In this document: positions 36,615 through 48,028 of the stretch, one piece after another
Layout: every line of letters starts with the position of its first letter
How positions within the stretch are numbered: position 1 is the stretch's first letter
Source of the DNA: an uncultured Sphingomonadales bacterium
GTDB taxonomy: Bacteria > Pseudomonadota > Alphaproteobacteria > Sphingomonadales > Rhodothalassiaceae
Direction: 5' to 3'
Assembly (NCBI GenBank): GCA_947499155.1
Contig: CANMND010000005.1
Coordinates: 186,001 to 250,000 of the forward strand
Length of the DNA stretch: 64,000 nt
The notes under the pieces: generated by a model
The model's input: only the letters and a program-made list of their open reading frames with translations
Database searches by the model: none
Told to the model about the DNA's origin: nothing
Position numbers and translations under genes: made by a program

Positions 36615-36707
36615 TCCAGCCTCCTCTATGGAGTTGAGAGTGACAAGTATAACAAAGATCAGGATGAACAGCTTTTGATATTAAGGCAATCCACGTCACG
36701 CCTGTTT

Positions 36708-37472
36708 TTATTTGCGGGACATAAGGCTGGCACCCCAGCCTGCAAGGAGTGCGATAAGAACTGACATCAAGCCATATATCAGTGGCCTTTCCCGCGACAA
36801 AGTATGGATCATACGCTCCAGGCCGGTTTTCTCCACGTTAATGGCAATGTCCCGGGTTGTGGCTGCCATTCCGTCCACAAACAATATCACCTGCCCATTA
36901 TAAACGCCCTCAGGCACTGTGGCAGGAAGGCGGATATCTGTCCGAAACAAGGTGCCTTCGCGCAGTTCCACCGTGCCTTCACCAAAACGGTAAAGCCCCT
37001 TTTTTTCCATATTGCGCACAAAGCCTGCGCGAAAGGCAGAGGCCTCACCAGGTGTTGGTGTTCCTTCAACAGCAAATGGCAGATGTCCAGGACCAATAGA
37101 GAGCGCCGCCAGAGTCCTGCTACTGGTTATTTCGGCAAGAGGCCGGGTGCTGGCCAGAGCATAATAGGCGGGGGCTGCATCTACCCGCGCGGAATCCCTG
37201 TTGATCCAAACACCGCCTATCTGCGCCTTGCGTCTCACCATCATCGGGCGCACCGGGCCACTGATGCCGATCACCAGATCCACTTGTGCACCCTTGCGGG
37301 CGGGTGGACTGATGGCCCCGAACAATAGCAGGCTTGTACCCGCAAAATCATAGCGCAGTTCAACAATTTCCTGGCTTATATCTGTCACAAGTCTTTGTGC
37401 CGTGGCCTTCAAGTCACCGGCGGCAATCATGACAAGAGTCAGCAACAAACACAGTGTGCGCTGCGCTGTCAT
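36708..37472 (-). CDS. TIGR02186 family membrane protein
   Basis: A 254-residue protein with a signal peptide (about 1-26), a large periplasmic domain and one C-terminal transmembrane helix (LIYGLMSVLIALLAGWGASL). Segments such as LRYDFAGTSLLLFGAI, IGISGPVRPMMVRRKAQIGGVWIN and GTLFRTDIRLPATVPEG are those of TIGR02186, a conserved alphaproteobacterial family. It overlaps the TauE/SafE-type permease gene (ATGA), its usual partner, so the two probably form a transport or sensing unit at the inner membrane. Its biochemical role is unknown. Confidence 0.8.
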   Translation of the reverse strand: MTAQRTLCLLLTLVMIAAGDLKATAQRLVTDISQEIVELRYDFAGTSLLLFGAISPPARKGAQVDLVIGISGPVRPMMVRRKAQIGGVWINRDSARVDAAPAYYALASTRPLAEITSSRTLAALSIGPGHLPFAVEGTPTPGEASAFRAGFVRNMEKKGLYRFGEGTVELREGTLFRTDIRLPATVPEGVYNGQVILFVDGMAATTRDIAINVEKTGLERMIHTLSRERPLIYGLMSVLIALLAGWGASLMSRK

Positions 37473-38386
37473 GGTGACACCGGTGCGATTGAATAAATAT
37501 CAAGCGGAACAGAGACCATATCCCAGCCCATACGCAGACAAACGGCCAGCACTACAAGTGCCAGCAGGGCACGCAACTGCTCGCCCTTGAGTTTCATGCC
37601 CATACGCGCACCGACCTGAGCACCGACAACCGCGCCCCCCAGCAGCAGCAAGGTCAAGATCACATCCACCGTCTGCGTCTGCACTGAATGCAGTACAGTG
37701 ATTATGGCAGTAACAAAGACGATCTGGAACAAAGACGTACCGACAACAACATTGGTTGGCATTCCCAAAAGGTAGATCATGGCAGGGACCATGATGAACC
37801 CGCCGCCTACGCCCATTATCGCCGCCAGCAGGCCAACCAGCGCTCCCACACCCAAAGGCAGATAAATCGAAATATAAAGCCGCGACTTGCGGAATCTGGT
37901 TTTCATTGGAAGGCTGTGCTGCCAGCCACGGGGCGGGCGCTTTTTTGCCGGCAGTGTTCCCTGGCGTGCCTTTACCAGGGTGGAGACGCTTTCCCAAAGC
38001 ATCATGCCGCCAATACCACCTAAGAACAGCACATAGATCAAGGAGATCATCAGATCCACTTGACCAATTTTTTCCAGATAGGTGAATAAAAAGGCCCCGA
38101 TAACGGAGCCAACGGCTCCTCCCGCAATCAGGATTCCCCCCATTTTTATATCAACACCCCCACGTCGCCAGTGTGTGAGGGCGCCGGATACGGAAGATGC
38201 ACAGATGAGATTGGCCCCCGTTGCGACCGCAACAGCCGGTGGTACGCCGGTAAAGATAAGCAATGGGGTCATCACAAAGCCGCCACCAATACCGAACATA
38301 CCGGACAGCAGGCCTACAGTCACACCCAGACCGATCACCAGAAAGATGTTAAGCGACATCTCTGCGATCGGGAGGTAAAGTGGCAT
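37469..38386 (-). CDS. TauE/SafE-family sulfite/anion permease
   Basis: A 305-residue inner-membrane protein with about eight hydrophobic segments in two halves, each opening with a glycine-rich motif (GLLSGMFGIGGGFVMTP and GLLAAIMGVGGGFIMVPAMI) as in the TauE/SafE permeases. Members export sulfite, sulfoacetate or similar anions, or move other small anions. The frame extends to 38506, but the ATG at 38386 with AGGTGG ahead starts the first helix. It is coupled to the TIGR02186 gene. No sulfonate-catabolism gene is nearby, so the substrate is open. Confidence 0.85.
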   Translation of the reverse strand: MPLYLPIAEMSLNIFLVIGLGVTVGLLSGMFGIGGGFVMTPLLIFTGVPPAVAVATGANLICASSVSGALTHWRRGGVDIKMGGILIAGGAVGSVIGAFLFTYLEKIGQVDLMISLIYVLFLGGIGGMMLWESVSTLVKARQGTLPAKKRPPRGWQHSLPMKTRFRKSRLYISIYLPLGVGALVGLLAAIMGVGGGFIMVPAMIYLLGMPTNVVVGTSLFQIVFVTAIITVLHSVQTQTVDVILTLLLLGGAVVGAQVGARMGMKLKGEQLRALLALVVLAVCLRMGWDMVSVPLDIYSIAPVSP

Positions 38387-38590
38387 GGGGGAAGACCACC
38401 TTTCATAGTGAGTGCGTGACTGGCAGTTCTCTTGGTACTCTGAATGCGAGCCAGACGCAATATGGCCGGCCCGCTTAAAGTCCATAAAACCCTGCAAAAA
38501 CAGCAAGCAGTGTACTTTTCAAGAAACTGTAACAGCTTATGCGCTGTCAGCTTGCCGGATTTGCCCCCGCATACCCGTGCGATAAACAAC

Positions 38591-38627
38591 AAACGGCCCT
38601 GAAGTATCGAACTTCAGGGCCGTTTTT
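38591..38627 (-). terminator. Strong terminator behind the TCA-cycle operon (lpd)
   Basis: A perfect 14-bp stem (38591-38604 with 38612-38625) and a 7-base loop. On the minus strand it is followed by a T-rich tract (GTTTGTTGTT), about 22 nt after the lpd stop; on the plus strand it also has TTTTT. Confidence 0.9.
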
Positions 38628-38648
38628 ACAAAAAGCCAGAGACTGGCC

Positions 38649-40058
38649 TTACATATGGATCGCACGCTTGTGAACGGCCATCGCCGCTTCTTTCACGGCT
38701 TCGGAATGGGTAGGATGAGCATGACAGGTGAGCGCAATATCTTCTGAACTTGCCCCGAATTCCATGGCAAGCGCCACTTCAGCAATCATGGTGCCAGCAA
38801 GGCTTCCAATGATATGGACACCCAACACCCGGTCAGTCTCTTTATCGGCCAGAATCTTGACGAAGCCTTCTGTGTCCTTGTTGGCCTTGGCACGTGAGTT
38901 GGCCATGAACGGGAATTTGCCAACGGAATAGGCAACACCCATGTCCTTAAGCTGTTCTTCGGTTTTACCGACACTTGCGACTTCAGGCATGGTGTACACA
39001 ACACCAGGGATCACATCACGGTTCACCAGCCCGGTCAGTCCTGCGATATTTTCTGCACAGGCCACCCCTTCGTCTTCAGCCTTATGGGCAAGCATCGGGC
39101 CTTCGACCACATCACCAATGGCCCAGATTCCAGCAACATCGGTTGAAAAATCTTCCTTGATGGGAATCCGTCCGCGCTCGTCGGTTTTGATACCCGCCTT
39201 GTCCAGCGCCAGACTGTCTGTGTGAGGCTTTCGACCCACTGCCACCAGAACCACATCGGCCTCGATCGTCTCGCCATCACCGCCTGATGCCGGCTCTATC
39301 GTGACCTTGGCCTTGGCTTTCGAGCTTTCCACTCCAGTCACTTTCGTCCCGGTCTTAAAGGTCATGCCCTGTTTTTTGAGGATACGCTGGAAGCTTTTTG
39401 AGACTTCCTTGTCCATGCCTGGCACGATGCGATCGACATATTCAATCACCGTCACCTCTGACCCCAGACGCTGCCATACCGAACCCAGTTCCAGGCCAAT
39501 ATAGCCGCCGCCAATGACGACCATGTGCTTGGGCACTTCGGGTAAGGACAAGGCTTCGGTCGAGCTGATTACCCGTTCGCCATCGATATCAATGCCGGGA
39601 AGGGTCGCTACATCAGATCCTGTGGCAATAATGATGTTTTTGGCCTTCAGATCGCGGCTTGTGCCTTTGCCTGTATCGACAGTAATGGTGCTTTTATCTT
39701 TGAAGCGTCCTGCACCCTTCACCCATTCAACCTTGTTCTTTTTGAACAGGCCCTCAACGCCTTTGGTAAGGCCCGACACAGACTCATCTTTTGCTTTCAG
39801 CATGGCATCAAGATCAAGAGTCACCTTGCCGACGCCTACACCCCATTGTTTGTGAGTGCCACTGGCCGCCTCATGGTAAAGTTCTGACGCGTGCAGAAGG
39901 GCCTTTGATGGAATGCAGCCCACATTAAGGCACGTACCGCCCAATGTGCCGCGTTTTTCCACACAGGCAACCTTCAGGCCAAGTTGTGCGGCGCGAATGG
40001 CGGCAACATACCCGCCTGGCCCCGCACCGAGGACTACCAGATCAAATTCATCGGCCAT
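38649..40058 (-). CDS. lpd: Dihydrolipoyl dehydrogenase (E3)
   Basis: E3 reoxidises dihydrolipoyl groups with FAD and NAD+ for the 2-oxoacid dehydrogenase complexes. The 469-residue protein has the FAD motif GAGPGGYVAA and the redox disulfide C43/C48 in GGTCLNVGCIPSK. The NAD motif is GGGYIGLELG, and the active-site His-Glu pair is in CHAHPTHSE near the C-terminus. It is last in the mdh-sucCD-sucAB-lpd run, 55 nt behind sucB, so it most likely serves 2-oxoglutarate dehydrogenase. Confidence 0.96.
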   Translation of the reverse strand: MADEFDLVVLGAGPGGYVAAIRAAQLGLKVACVEKRGTLGGTCLNVGCIPSKALLHASELYHEAASGTHKQWGVGVGKVTLDLDAMLKAKDESVSGLTKGVEGLFKKNKVEWVKGAGRFKDKSTITVDTGKGTSRDLKAKNIIIATGSDVATLPGIDIDGERVISSTEALSLPEVPKHMVVIGGGYIGLELGSVWQRLGSEVTVIEYVDRIVPGMDKEVSKSFQRILKKQGMTFKTGTKVTGVESSKAKAKVTIEPASGGDGETIEADVVLVAVGRKPHTDSLALDKAGIKTDERGRIPIKEDFSTDVAGIWAIGDVVEGPMLAHKAEDEGVACAENIAGLTGLVNRDVIPGVVYTMPEVASVGKTEEQLKDMGVAYSVGKFPFMANSRAKANKDTEGFVKILADKETDRVLGVHIIGSLAGTMIAEVALAMEFGASSEDIALTCHAHPTHSEAVKEAAMAVHKRAIHM

Positions 40059-40113
40059 TGGTGACTCCGCTTTTCTTTATCTTTCAGGATCAAACAAGGA
40101 TACCAAAGTGCTT

Positions 40114-41697
40114 TTACAGGTCCAGCAGCAGACGGCTGGGATCTTCAATTGCTTCCTTCATCCGTACCAGGAATGTCACCGCTTCGCGTCCATCGACCAG
40201 ACGATGATCGTATGACAATGCCAGATACATCATCGGACGAATAACAACTTCACCGTTCACGGCGACCGGACGCTCTTCAATCCGGTGCATGCCAAGAATG
40301 CCTGACTGCGGCGGATTGAGGATAGGGGTTGACAACAGCGAGCCAAAAATTCCGCCGTTGGAAATGGTGAAAGTACCCTTCAACATATCATCAATGGCCA
40401 GCTTGCCATCTCGGGCCTTCTTGCCATAGGCGGCAATGGCTTTTTCCGTGTCGGCAAAGGAAAGTGCATCTGCACCATGAACCACCGGTACCACCAGCCC
40501 TGCAGGTGCAGAAACCGCTACACCGATATTGTAGAAGTTCTGATAGACGATTTCGTCGCCATCAATACGGGCGTTAACACCTGGAACCTCACGAAGGGCA
40601 AGGACAGCTGCCTTCACAAAGAAGGACATGAAGCCAAGCTTGATGCCGTGCTTCTTCTCGAACAGGTCCCTGTAATCCTTACGCGCCTTTATGACCGCCG
40701 ACATGTCCACATCATTGAATGTGGTGAGCATGGCAGCGGTATTTTGTGCATCTTTGAGACGCTCCGCAATGCGCTTGCGCATCCGGGTCATGGGAACTCG
40801 CTCTTCCTCAGCTTGTTGAGGAACCGCCGCTTTTGCACCAGCCTGCGGCTGTGATGCAGTGAGGACACGTGCTGTGCCCTTGTCAATAGCAGCAAGGACA
40901 TCAGCCTTGGTCAGCCTGCCATCCTTACCAGTGCCCTTGATGGACTGGGGGTCCAGATTATAGTCGGCAACAAGGCGGCGCACAGCCGGTGCCATGGGGC
41001 CATCGGTTCCGTCATTGGCAGTGCTTTCCGTCTCTGGTGCTTTTGCTGCCTTCTCAGGTGCCTTGGCAGATGCGGCAGGCGCTGCTGCAGTCTCTGCCTT
41101 GCCACCGGACGCTTTTGCGCCCTTTTGAATACGGCCGATTACGTCACCCGGATGGATGGTTGCGCCTTCTTCCACCAGCACTTCCGCCAGGACACCGCTT
41201 GCGGGGGCATTCACCTCCATTGCGGCCTTGTCCGTTTCAAGCTCGGCCACTGGCTCGTCGATTTCGACCTGGTCACCCTTGGCTTTAAACCATGCGCCCA
41301 GACCTGCCTCTGTGACAGACTCACCTGCCTGAGGAACGATGATATCGACCATCTCCGCTGCGGTCTTTTTATCGGATCCGGATGCGGACTTGTCTGATTT
41401 GGAAGAGGATTTGTCCGCCCCCTTCGCTGATGAAGATTTCGTTTTGTTCACAGCGCCACTTTCACTTTCCACCATAGCGATCAAAGCCCCTACTTCGACT
41501 GTATCGCCTTCTTTCACAAGTTGTTCGGACAAAACACCACTGGCCGGAGCATTGACTTCCATTGCCACTTTATCCGTCTCAAGCTCCACCACCGGTTCGT
41601 CTTTTTCGACCCGATCCCCGACCGCCTTAAACCAGGTCCCAATCGTTGCTTCAGTGATCGATTCACCAAGACTGGGTATGCGGATTTCATGAGCCAT
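40114..41697 (-). CDS. sucB: 2-oxoglutarate dehydrogenase E2 with two lipoyl domains
   Basis: Dihydrolipoyl succinyltransferase, the core of the 2-oxoglutarate dehydrogenase complex. At 527 residues it is longer than the usual 400 or so because it has two lipoyl domains. The first has lipoyl lysine K43 (ELETDKVAM) and the second K157 (ELETDKAAM), joined by a Ser/Lys/Asp-rich linker (about 84-114) and followed by an Ala/Pro-rich linker. A peripheral-subunit-binding domain (about 230-268, [12 protein letters not shown]) and a catalytic domain with H498 and D502 in SYDHRLVDG complete it. Gene order with sucA and lpd identifies the substrate as succinyl. Confidence 0.95.
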   Translation of the reverse strand: MAHEIRIPSLGESITEATIGTWFKAVGDRVEKDEPVVELETDKVAMEVNAPASGVLSEQLVKEGDTVEVGALIAMVESESGAVNKTKSSSAKGADKSSSKSDKSASGSDKKTAAEMVDIIVPQAGESVTEAGLGAWFKAKGDQVEIDEPVAELETDKAAMEVNAPASGVLAEVLVEEGATIHPGDVIGRIQKGAKASGGKAETAAAPAASAKAPEKAAKAPETESTANDGTDGPMAPAVRRLVADYNLDPQSIKGTGKDGRLTKADVLAAIDKGTARVLTASQPQAGAKAAVPQQAEEERVPMTRMRKRIAERLKDAQNTAAMLTTFNDVDMSAVIKARKDYRDLFEKKHGIKLGFMSFFVKAAVLALREVPGVNARIDGDEIVYQNFYNIGVAVSAPAGLVVPVVHGADALSFADTEKAIAAYGKKARDGKLAIDDMLKGTFTISNGGIFGSLLSTPILNPPQSGILGMHRIEERPVAVNGEVVIRPMMYLALSYDHRLVDGREAVTFLVRMKEAIEDPSRLLLDL

Positions 41698-41772
41698 CAG
41701 GCAGCGCTCCTCTTCCAGTTTCCTGTTCCGTTAAGCAGAATAAACACGATTCTCATAGAAACAAAACCGATG

Positions 41773-44682
41773 TTAAATATTCAGGGCCTGGTCAAGCAGG
41801 GCCGCCTGCTCTTGCAGATGCCGTGACGCAAGACCCGTCGCTGTCGATGCTGTCGGCCTGCGACCGGCATAAACTGGACGCGACTGCTTGCATTCGGCTT
41901 CGACCATGGCTGCTTCCAGATAAGGTTCAATGAATGTCCAGGACCCCATATTGCGTGGCTCTTCCTGACACCAGATGACCTTTTCGGCATTTTCAAACCG
42001 TGCCAGCTGCGCCACCACCGTTTCGTGAGGGAACGGCGCCAACTGCTCGATCCGCAGGATATAGGTATCATCCTGGCCACGCGATTCCCGCTCTTCCAAC
42101 AGATCATAATAAACCTTGCCTGAACAAAGAATGACCCGCTTGATCTCCTTGTCCGATTTCAGTGACAAGGTGGTGCCTGGCCGCATTTCTGCATCGTCAC
42201 GCAAGACGCGATGGAACTGCGTACCTGGTCCCATATCCGACAGGCTGGATGTAGCGCGCTTAAGACGCAGCAGGGATTTTGGTGTCATAATCACCAACGG
42301 CTTCCTGAACTTGCGATGCATTTGGCGGCGCAGAATATGGAAATAGTTGGCGGGCGTGGTGCAATTGGCCACCTGCATATTGTCTTCAGCAAACATCTGA
42401 AGGAACCGCTCCAGCCGTGCTGAACTATGCTCTGGCCCTTGCCCTTCATAGCCATGAGGCAACAGCATAACGAGGCCAGACATACGCAGCCACTTTGTTT
42501 CTGCAGACGTTATGAACTGGTCGATAATGACCTGCGCGCCATTGACGAAGTCGCCAAACTGCGCCTCCCAAAGCACCAGCGCCATCGGCTCTACAAGCGA
42601 ATAGCCATATTCATATCCCAGAACGCCCATTTCTGAAAGCGGGCTATCCAGTATTTCGATATGGGCATCCTTTTTGACCTGATCGAGCGGGATATACCGG
42701 TCTTCAGTTTTCTGATCGATCCACACGCCATGCCTTTGGCTGAAAGTACCGCGCCCTGAATCCTGTCCAGACAGCCGTACATGATAGCCTTCAGACAACA
42801 GGGTACCAAATGCCAGTGCCTCTGCGGTCGCCCAGTCCACCCCTTCGCCAGTGGTAATCATCTGGTCCTTGGCATCCAGAATGCGGGCCAATGTCCGATG
42901 AATATTGAACCCGTTAGGCACTTCGGTCAGCACCTTGCCAACAGAGCGCAATGTGCTTTCGTCAACACCCGTATCGGCGCGCCTTGCAAGATTGGCCTGT
43001 CCGGGCTGGATAAAGCCTTCCCAGGAGCCTGCCAGCCAGTCCGCCTTGTTGGGCAGATAATCTTCTGCTGCAACAAACTCCTCTTCGAGCATGTCGTGAA
43101 AGGCATCTACCCACTGCTTGATCTCGTCTTCAGTAACGACACCTTCCTGGACCAGACGCTCACTATACAGCTCGGTCACTGACTTATGCTTTTTAATGGC
43201 GGCATACATCAATGGCTGTGTAAAGGACGGCTCGTCTGCTTCGTTATGTCCAAAGCGACGGAAGCAGAACATGTCCACAACAACGTCCTTCTTGAACACC
43301 TGGCGGAATTCGGTTGCCACTTTGCTCGCGAACACGACTGCTTCCGGATCATCACCGTTCACGTGGAAAATCGGTGCCTGCACCATCTTTGCCACATCGG
43401 ACGGATAAGGAGACGAACGCGAGTAATTGGGTGAGGTGGTAAAGCCGATCTGGTTGTTGACGATGAAATGCACAGTTCCGCCTGTCCGATAGCCTCTCAG
43501 CCCCGACAACATCAAACATTCCGCCACCACGCCCTGACCGGCAAAGGACGCGTCCCCATGCAATAGCAAGGATAAGACTTCGCCTCGGGCGTCATCTTTT
43601 CTTTGAGTCTGCTTGGCACGCACACGGCCCAGCACTACCGGGTCCACCGCTTCCAAATGAGACGGGTTGGGTGACAGGGAGAGATGCACCTCATTACCGT
43701 CAAATTCCCGGTCAGATGAGGTGCCAAGGTGATATTTCACATCACCAGATCCCTCAACCTCGGCCGGGTGGGCTGCGCCACCGTGAAACTCATGAAATAT
43801 CTGGCGATAAGGCTTCATCATCACATTGGCGAGCACATTAAGCCGCCCACGGTGGGGCATGCCAAGAATGATTTCCTTTACACCTTTCTTGCCACCAGTC
43901 TTGATTACACCTTCAAGTGCGGGAATCATCGCCTCCCCACCCTCAAGGCCAAATCTTTTGGTTCCGGTGTATTTCTTGCCGAGGAACTTCTCAAACTGTT
44001 CTGCTTCGATCAGCTTGCGCAGAATGGCGCGCTTGCCTCTCTTGCTGAACTGGATCTCCTTGTTACGTCCTTCAATACGGTTCTGGATCCACGCCTTTTC
44101 CTCTGGCTCGTTGATGTGCATGAACTCAACACCAACATGATGACAATAAGTGCGCTCAACGATCTCGATGATCTCGCGCATTGTTGCCTTTTCAAGGCCC
44201 AGCACATTGTCGATAAAGATCGGACGATCCATATCTTCTGGACCAAAGCCATAGGTCTCCGGCTCAAGCTCTGCATGCCGTGGCCGGTGATCAAGGCCAA
44301 GCGGGTCAAGCTGGGCCAGCAAATGGCCCCGCACCCGATAAGCACGGATCATCATAAGAGCACGGATGGAATCAAGCGTGGCCGCTCGTACGTCTATATC
44401 CCTGGCCGGTGCAGGAGACGCCGGGACAGCACTGGCTTCACTGGATATCCCGGGATCAAGGGCCGAAACATAATCGTCATCGTCTGTCGTTAGTGGCCAG
44501 TCCGTCCGTGCCCATGAGGGGTAATTGCGAGACTTGCCCGCTCCACCCTCAAGGCGCTCGAAATATCGCTGCCAGCTTTCATCGACAGATGTCGGATCTG
44601 CAGAATACCGATCATATAACGATTCAACAAACGAAGAGCTTGCGCCGGAAAGGATATCCAGCTGTCCGTAATCTCGACCCAC
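41773..44682 (-). CDS. sucA: 2-oxoglutarate dehydrogenase E1 component
   Basis: E1 decarboxylates 2-oxoglutarate using thiamine diphosphate and passes the succinyl group to the lipoyl arm of SucB. The 969-residue protein has the N-terminal segment with SWQRYFE that docks to E2, the GMPHRGRLNVLANV motif, HGDASFAGQGVVAE with the ThDP site and NNQIGFTTSP. The C-terminal transketolase-like domain includes SEMGVLGYEYGYSL and LLPHGYEGQGPEHSS. It starts with a GTG preceded by AGGAGG, 21 nt behind sucD. Confidence 0.97.
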   Translation of the reverse strand: MGRDYGQLDILSGASSSFVESLYDRYSADPTSVDESWQRYFERLEGGAGKSRNYPSWARTDWPLTTDDDDYVSALDPGISSEASAVPASPAPARDIDVRAATLDSIRALMMIRAYRVRGHLLAQLDPLGLDHRPRHAELEPETYGFGPEDMDRPIFIDNVLGLEKATMREIIEIVERTYCHHVGVEFMHINEPEEKAWIQNRIEGRNKEIQFSKRGKRAILRKLIEAEQFEKFLGKKYTGTKRFGLEGGEAMIPALEGVIKTGGKKGVKEIILGMPHRGRLNVLANVMMKPYRQIFHEFHGGAAHPAEVEGSGDVKYHLGTSSDREFDGNEVHLSLSPNPSHLEAVDPVVLGRVRAKQTQRKDDARGEVLSLLLHGDASFAGQGVVAECLMLSGLRGYRTGGTVHFIVNNQIGFTTSPNYSRSSPYPSDVAKMVQAPIFHVNGDDPEAVVFASKVATEFRQVFKKDVVVDMFCFRRFGHNEADEPSFTQPLMYAAIKKHKSVTELYSERLVQEGVVTEDEIKQWVDAFHDMLEEEFVAAEDYLPNKADWLAGSWEGFIQPGQANLARRADTGVDESTLRSVGKVLTEVPNGFNIHRTLARILDAKDQMITTGEGVDWATAEALAFGTLLSEGYHVRLSGQDSGRGTFSQRHGVWIDQKTEDRYIPLDQVKKDAHIEILDSPLSEMGVLGYEYGYSLVEPMALVLWEAQFGDFVNGAQVIIDQFITSAETKWLRMSGLVMLLPHGYEGQGPEHSSARLERFLQMFAEDNMQVANCTTPANYFHILRRQMHRKFRKPLVIMTPKSLLRLKRATSSLSDMGPGTQFHRVLRDDAEMRPGTTLSLKSDKEIKRVILCSGKVYYDLLEERESRGQDDTYILRIEQLAPFPHETVVAQLARFENAEKVIWCQEEPRNMGSWTFIEPYLEAAMVEAECKQSRPVYAGRRPTASTATGLASRHLQEQAALLDQALNI

Positions 44683-44703
44683 AATGAGCCTCCTGTGAGG
44701 GCC

Positions 44704-45579
44704 TCAGCCCTTTAATACCTCCACCAGTGTCGTACCCAATGAGGCGGGGCTGTCAGCAACTGTGACACCAGCCGCCCGCAACGCCTCGATCTTGTCTTCG
44801 GCTCCCCCTTTGCCTCCAGACACAATCGCACCCGCATGGCCCATAGTGCGCCCCTTTGGCGCTGTCAGGCCTGCAATAAAGCCGACAACAGGCTTTTTCT
44901 TCTTCGCCTGCGCCAGAAACTCTGCCGCTTCTTCTTCTGCGGACCCGCCGATTTCACCAATCATGATGATCGACTCGGTCTCATCGTCGTCCAAAAACAT
45001 TTCAAGTACGTCAATGAAGTTGGTCCCGTTCACAGGGTCTCCACCAATGCCAACGCAAGTGGACTGGCCAAGACCTGCAGCCGTTGTTTGTGCAACAGCC
45101 TCATAGGTAAGTGTTCCTGAACGCGAGACAATCCCCACCGACCCGCGGCGATGAATATGCCCTGGCATAATGCCAATCTTGCATTCATCAGGCGTAATCA
45201 CTCCAGGACAGTTGGGGCCGATCAGGCGTGACGATGAACCCGCCAGAGCTCTTTTCACCCGCACCATATCGAGGACCGGGATGCCTTCCGTAATCGTGAC
45301 AATCAGCTCGATCCCGGCATCTACCGCTTCCAGAATTGCGTCGGCGGCAAATGGTGGCGGCACATAAATGACGCTGGCATTGGCGCCGGTTTTCTCACGG
45401 GCGTCATAAACTGTATCAAAAACAGGCAGATCCAGGTGCTTTGTTCCGCCCTTTCCAGGGGTCACACCGCCGACCATCCTGGTGCCATAAGCGATGGCCT
45501 GTTCGGAATGGAACGTGCCCTGACTTCCTGTAAAGCCCTGACAAATAACTTTGGTATTTTTATCGACGAGGATAGCCAT
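44704..45579 (-). CDS. sucD: Succinyl-CoA synthetase alpha subunit
   Basis: SucD binds CoA and carries the phosphohistidine in the reversible conversion of succinyl-CoA to succinate with nucleotide triphosphate formation. The 291-residue protein has the CoA site [36 protein letters not shown] and the active histidine in [15 protein letters not shown]. It lies 5 nt behind sucC, so the two subunits are made together. Confidence 0.97.
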   Translation of the reverse strand: MAILVDKNTKVICQGFTGSQGTFHSEQAIAYGTRMVGGVTPGKGGTKHLDLPVFDTVYDAREKTGANASVIYVPPPFAADAILEAVDAGIELIVTITEGIPVLDMVRVKRALAGSSSRLIGPNCPGVITPDECKIGIMPGHIHRRGSVGIVSRSGTLTYEAVAQTTAAGLGQSTCVGIGGDPVNGTNFIDVLEMFLDDDETESIIMIGEIGGSAEEEAAEFLAQAKKKKPVVGFIAGLTAPKGRTMGHAGAIVSGGKGGAEDKIEALRAAGVTVADSPASLGTTLVEVLKG

Positions 45580-45584
45580 CGGCC

Positions 45585-46754
45585 TTATGCCCCCCCTTTT
45601 GCAGCAGCAACCGCTTTCACAGCGGCATCATTCAAATCATCGGCGGCAGTAATCGCCAGACCGGATTCACTCAGCATCTGTTTGCCCAGTTCCACATTGG
45701 TCCCGGCAAGGCGCACCACCAGAGGCACGGTGAGATTAACTTCACGCGCAGCTGTGATAATGCCGTCTGCTATAATGTCGCAGCGCATGATACCGCCAAA
45801 GATATTGACGAGGATCGCCTCAACATTTTCATCAGACAAGATGATCTTGAAAGCTTCCGTCACCCGCTCTCGCGTGGCGCCACCACCCACATCCAGGAAG
45901 TTGGCAGGCTCGCCTCCACGCAGCTTGATGATATCCATGGTTGCCATGGCAAGGCCTGCACCATTCACCATGCAGCCGATTGAACCATCAAGGCGGATGT
46001 AATTAAGCTCATGCTGGGCAGCACGAAGCTCCATGGCATCTTCTTCCGACTCGTCACGCAATTCACGCACATTGGCATGACGGAACAAGGCGTTGCCATC
46101 GAAGGACATCTTGGCGTCAAGCACCACAACATCGCCTGCTTCGGTCACCACCAGAGGATTCACTTCCAGCAGGCTGGCATCAAGAGCGATGAACGCGTCG
46201 TAAAGCGATTTCACCACCTTTACAGCCTGCTTTAAGGTATTGCCCTTAAGTCCAAGGCTGAAGCCGATCCGACGCTGATGATAAGGCATGAGGCCGGTCG
46301 CAGGATCAATGATAACCGTCAGGATTTTCTCGGGCGTTTCGGCCGCCACTTCCTCAATGTCCATACCGCCTTCAGTGGAGGCAATTATCGCAGGACAGCC
46401 ACTGTCCCGGTCAATCAGAATAGAGAGGTAGAATTCCTTGGCAATGGCGCAGCCATCCTCGATATAGACACGCTTGACTTCCTTGCCTTCCGGCCCCGTC
46501 TGATGGGTTACAAGCTGCATCCCAAGCATTTCACGCGCGGTCTTTTCAACTTCTTCGATGGATTTGACCACCTTGACGCCGCCGCCCTTGCCACGGCCAC
46601 CGGCGTGGATCTGGGCTTTCACCACCCAAACAGGCCCACCCAGTTCCTTTGCGGCATCGACAGCTTCCGCTGGCGTATAGGCAACGCCGCCACCAAGCAC
46701 CGGTGCGCCGAACGTCTTCAACAGGCCTTTGGCCTGATACTCATGAATATTCAT
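45585..46754 (-). CDS. sucC: Succinyl-CoA synthetase beta subunit
   Basis: SucC is the ATP-grasp subunit that binds nucleotide and succinate. The ATG at 46754 gives [12 protein letters not shown], the family N-terminus (389 aa); an ORF start 8 codons further up lacks support. Motifs are [36 protein letters not shown] and a C-terminal [23 protein letters not shown] precedes the start. It follows mdh by 68 nt. Confidence 0.97.
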   Translation of the reverse strand: MNIHEYQAKGLLKTFGAPVLGGGVAYTPAEAVDAAKELGGPVWVVKAQIHAGGRGKGGGVKVVKSIEEVEKTAREMLGMQLVTHQTGPEGKEVKRVYIEDGCAIAKEFYLSILIDRDSGCPAIIASTEGGMDIEEVAAETPEKILTVIIDPATGLMPYHQRRIGFSLGLKGNTLKQAVKVVKSLYDAFIALDASLLEVNPLVVTEAGDVVVLDAKMSFDGNALFRHANVRELRDESEEDAMELRAAQHELNYIRLDGSIGCMVNGAGLAMATMDIIKLRGGEPANFLDVGGGATRERVTEAFKIILSDENVEAILVNIFGGIMRCDIIADGIITAAREVNLTVPLVVRLAGTNVELGKQMLSESGLAITAADDLNDAAVKAVAAAKGGA

Positions 46755-46822
46755 GCTTTCCTTCCCAGTTCGGAGCACACCAACAGCGGCTCCGGCTCAC
46801 GTCTTATATCAATCCCGGCCCA

Positions 46823-47836
<1,014 letters not shown>

Positions 47837-48028
47837 TCAATATAAAGTGCTCCGGAAAATGGCTGTGTGCGCTGCCAGAGAGGCAACACTCCAGAGCCGG
47901 GTTCCTAGCGCGATTTGACGCGCTGCACAAGAGGCGGGTGCCGGTTCAGGGCGCCAACGGCCAACTGGCGAGCGATGATAGGGCCTAAACATAGCGCCTT
48001 AGGGGAACTCCCCGCGCTCACACGCTTT

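Noticed and set aside
43729-44493. 254-codon plus-strand frame opposite sucA
   Set aside because: A shadow of the strongly coding sucA strand.
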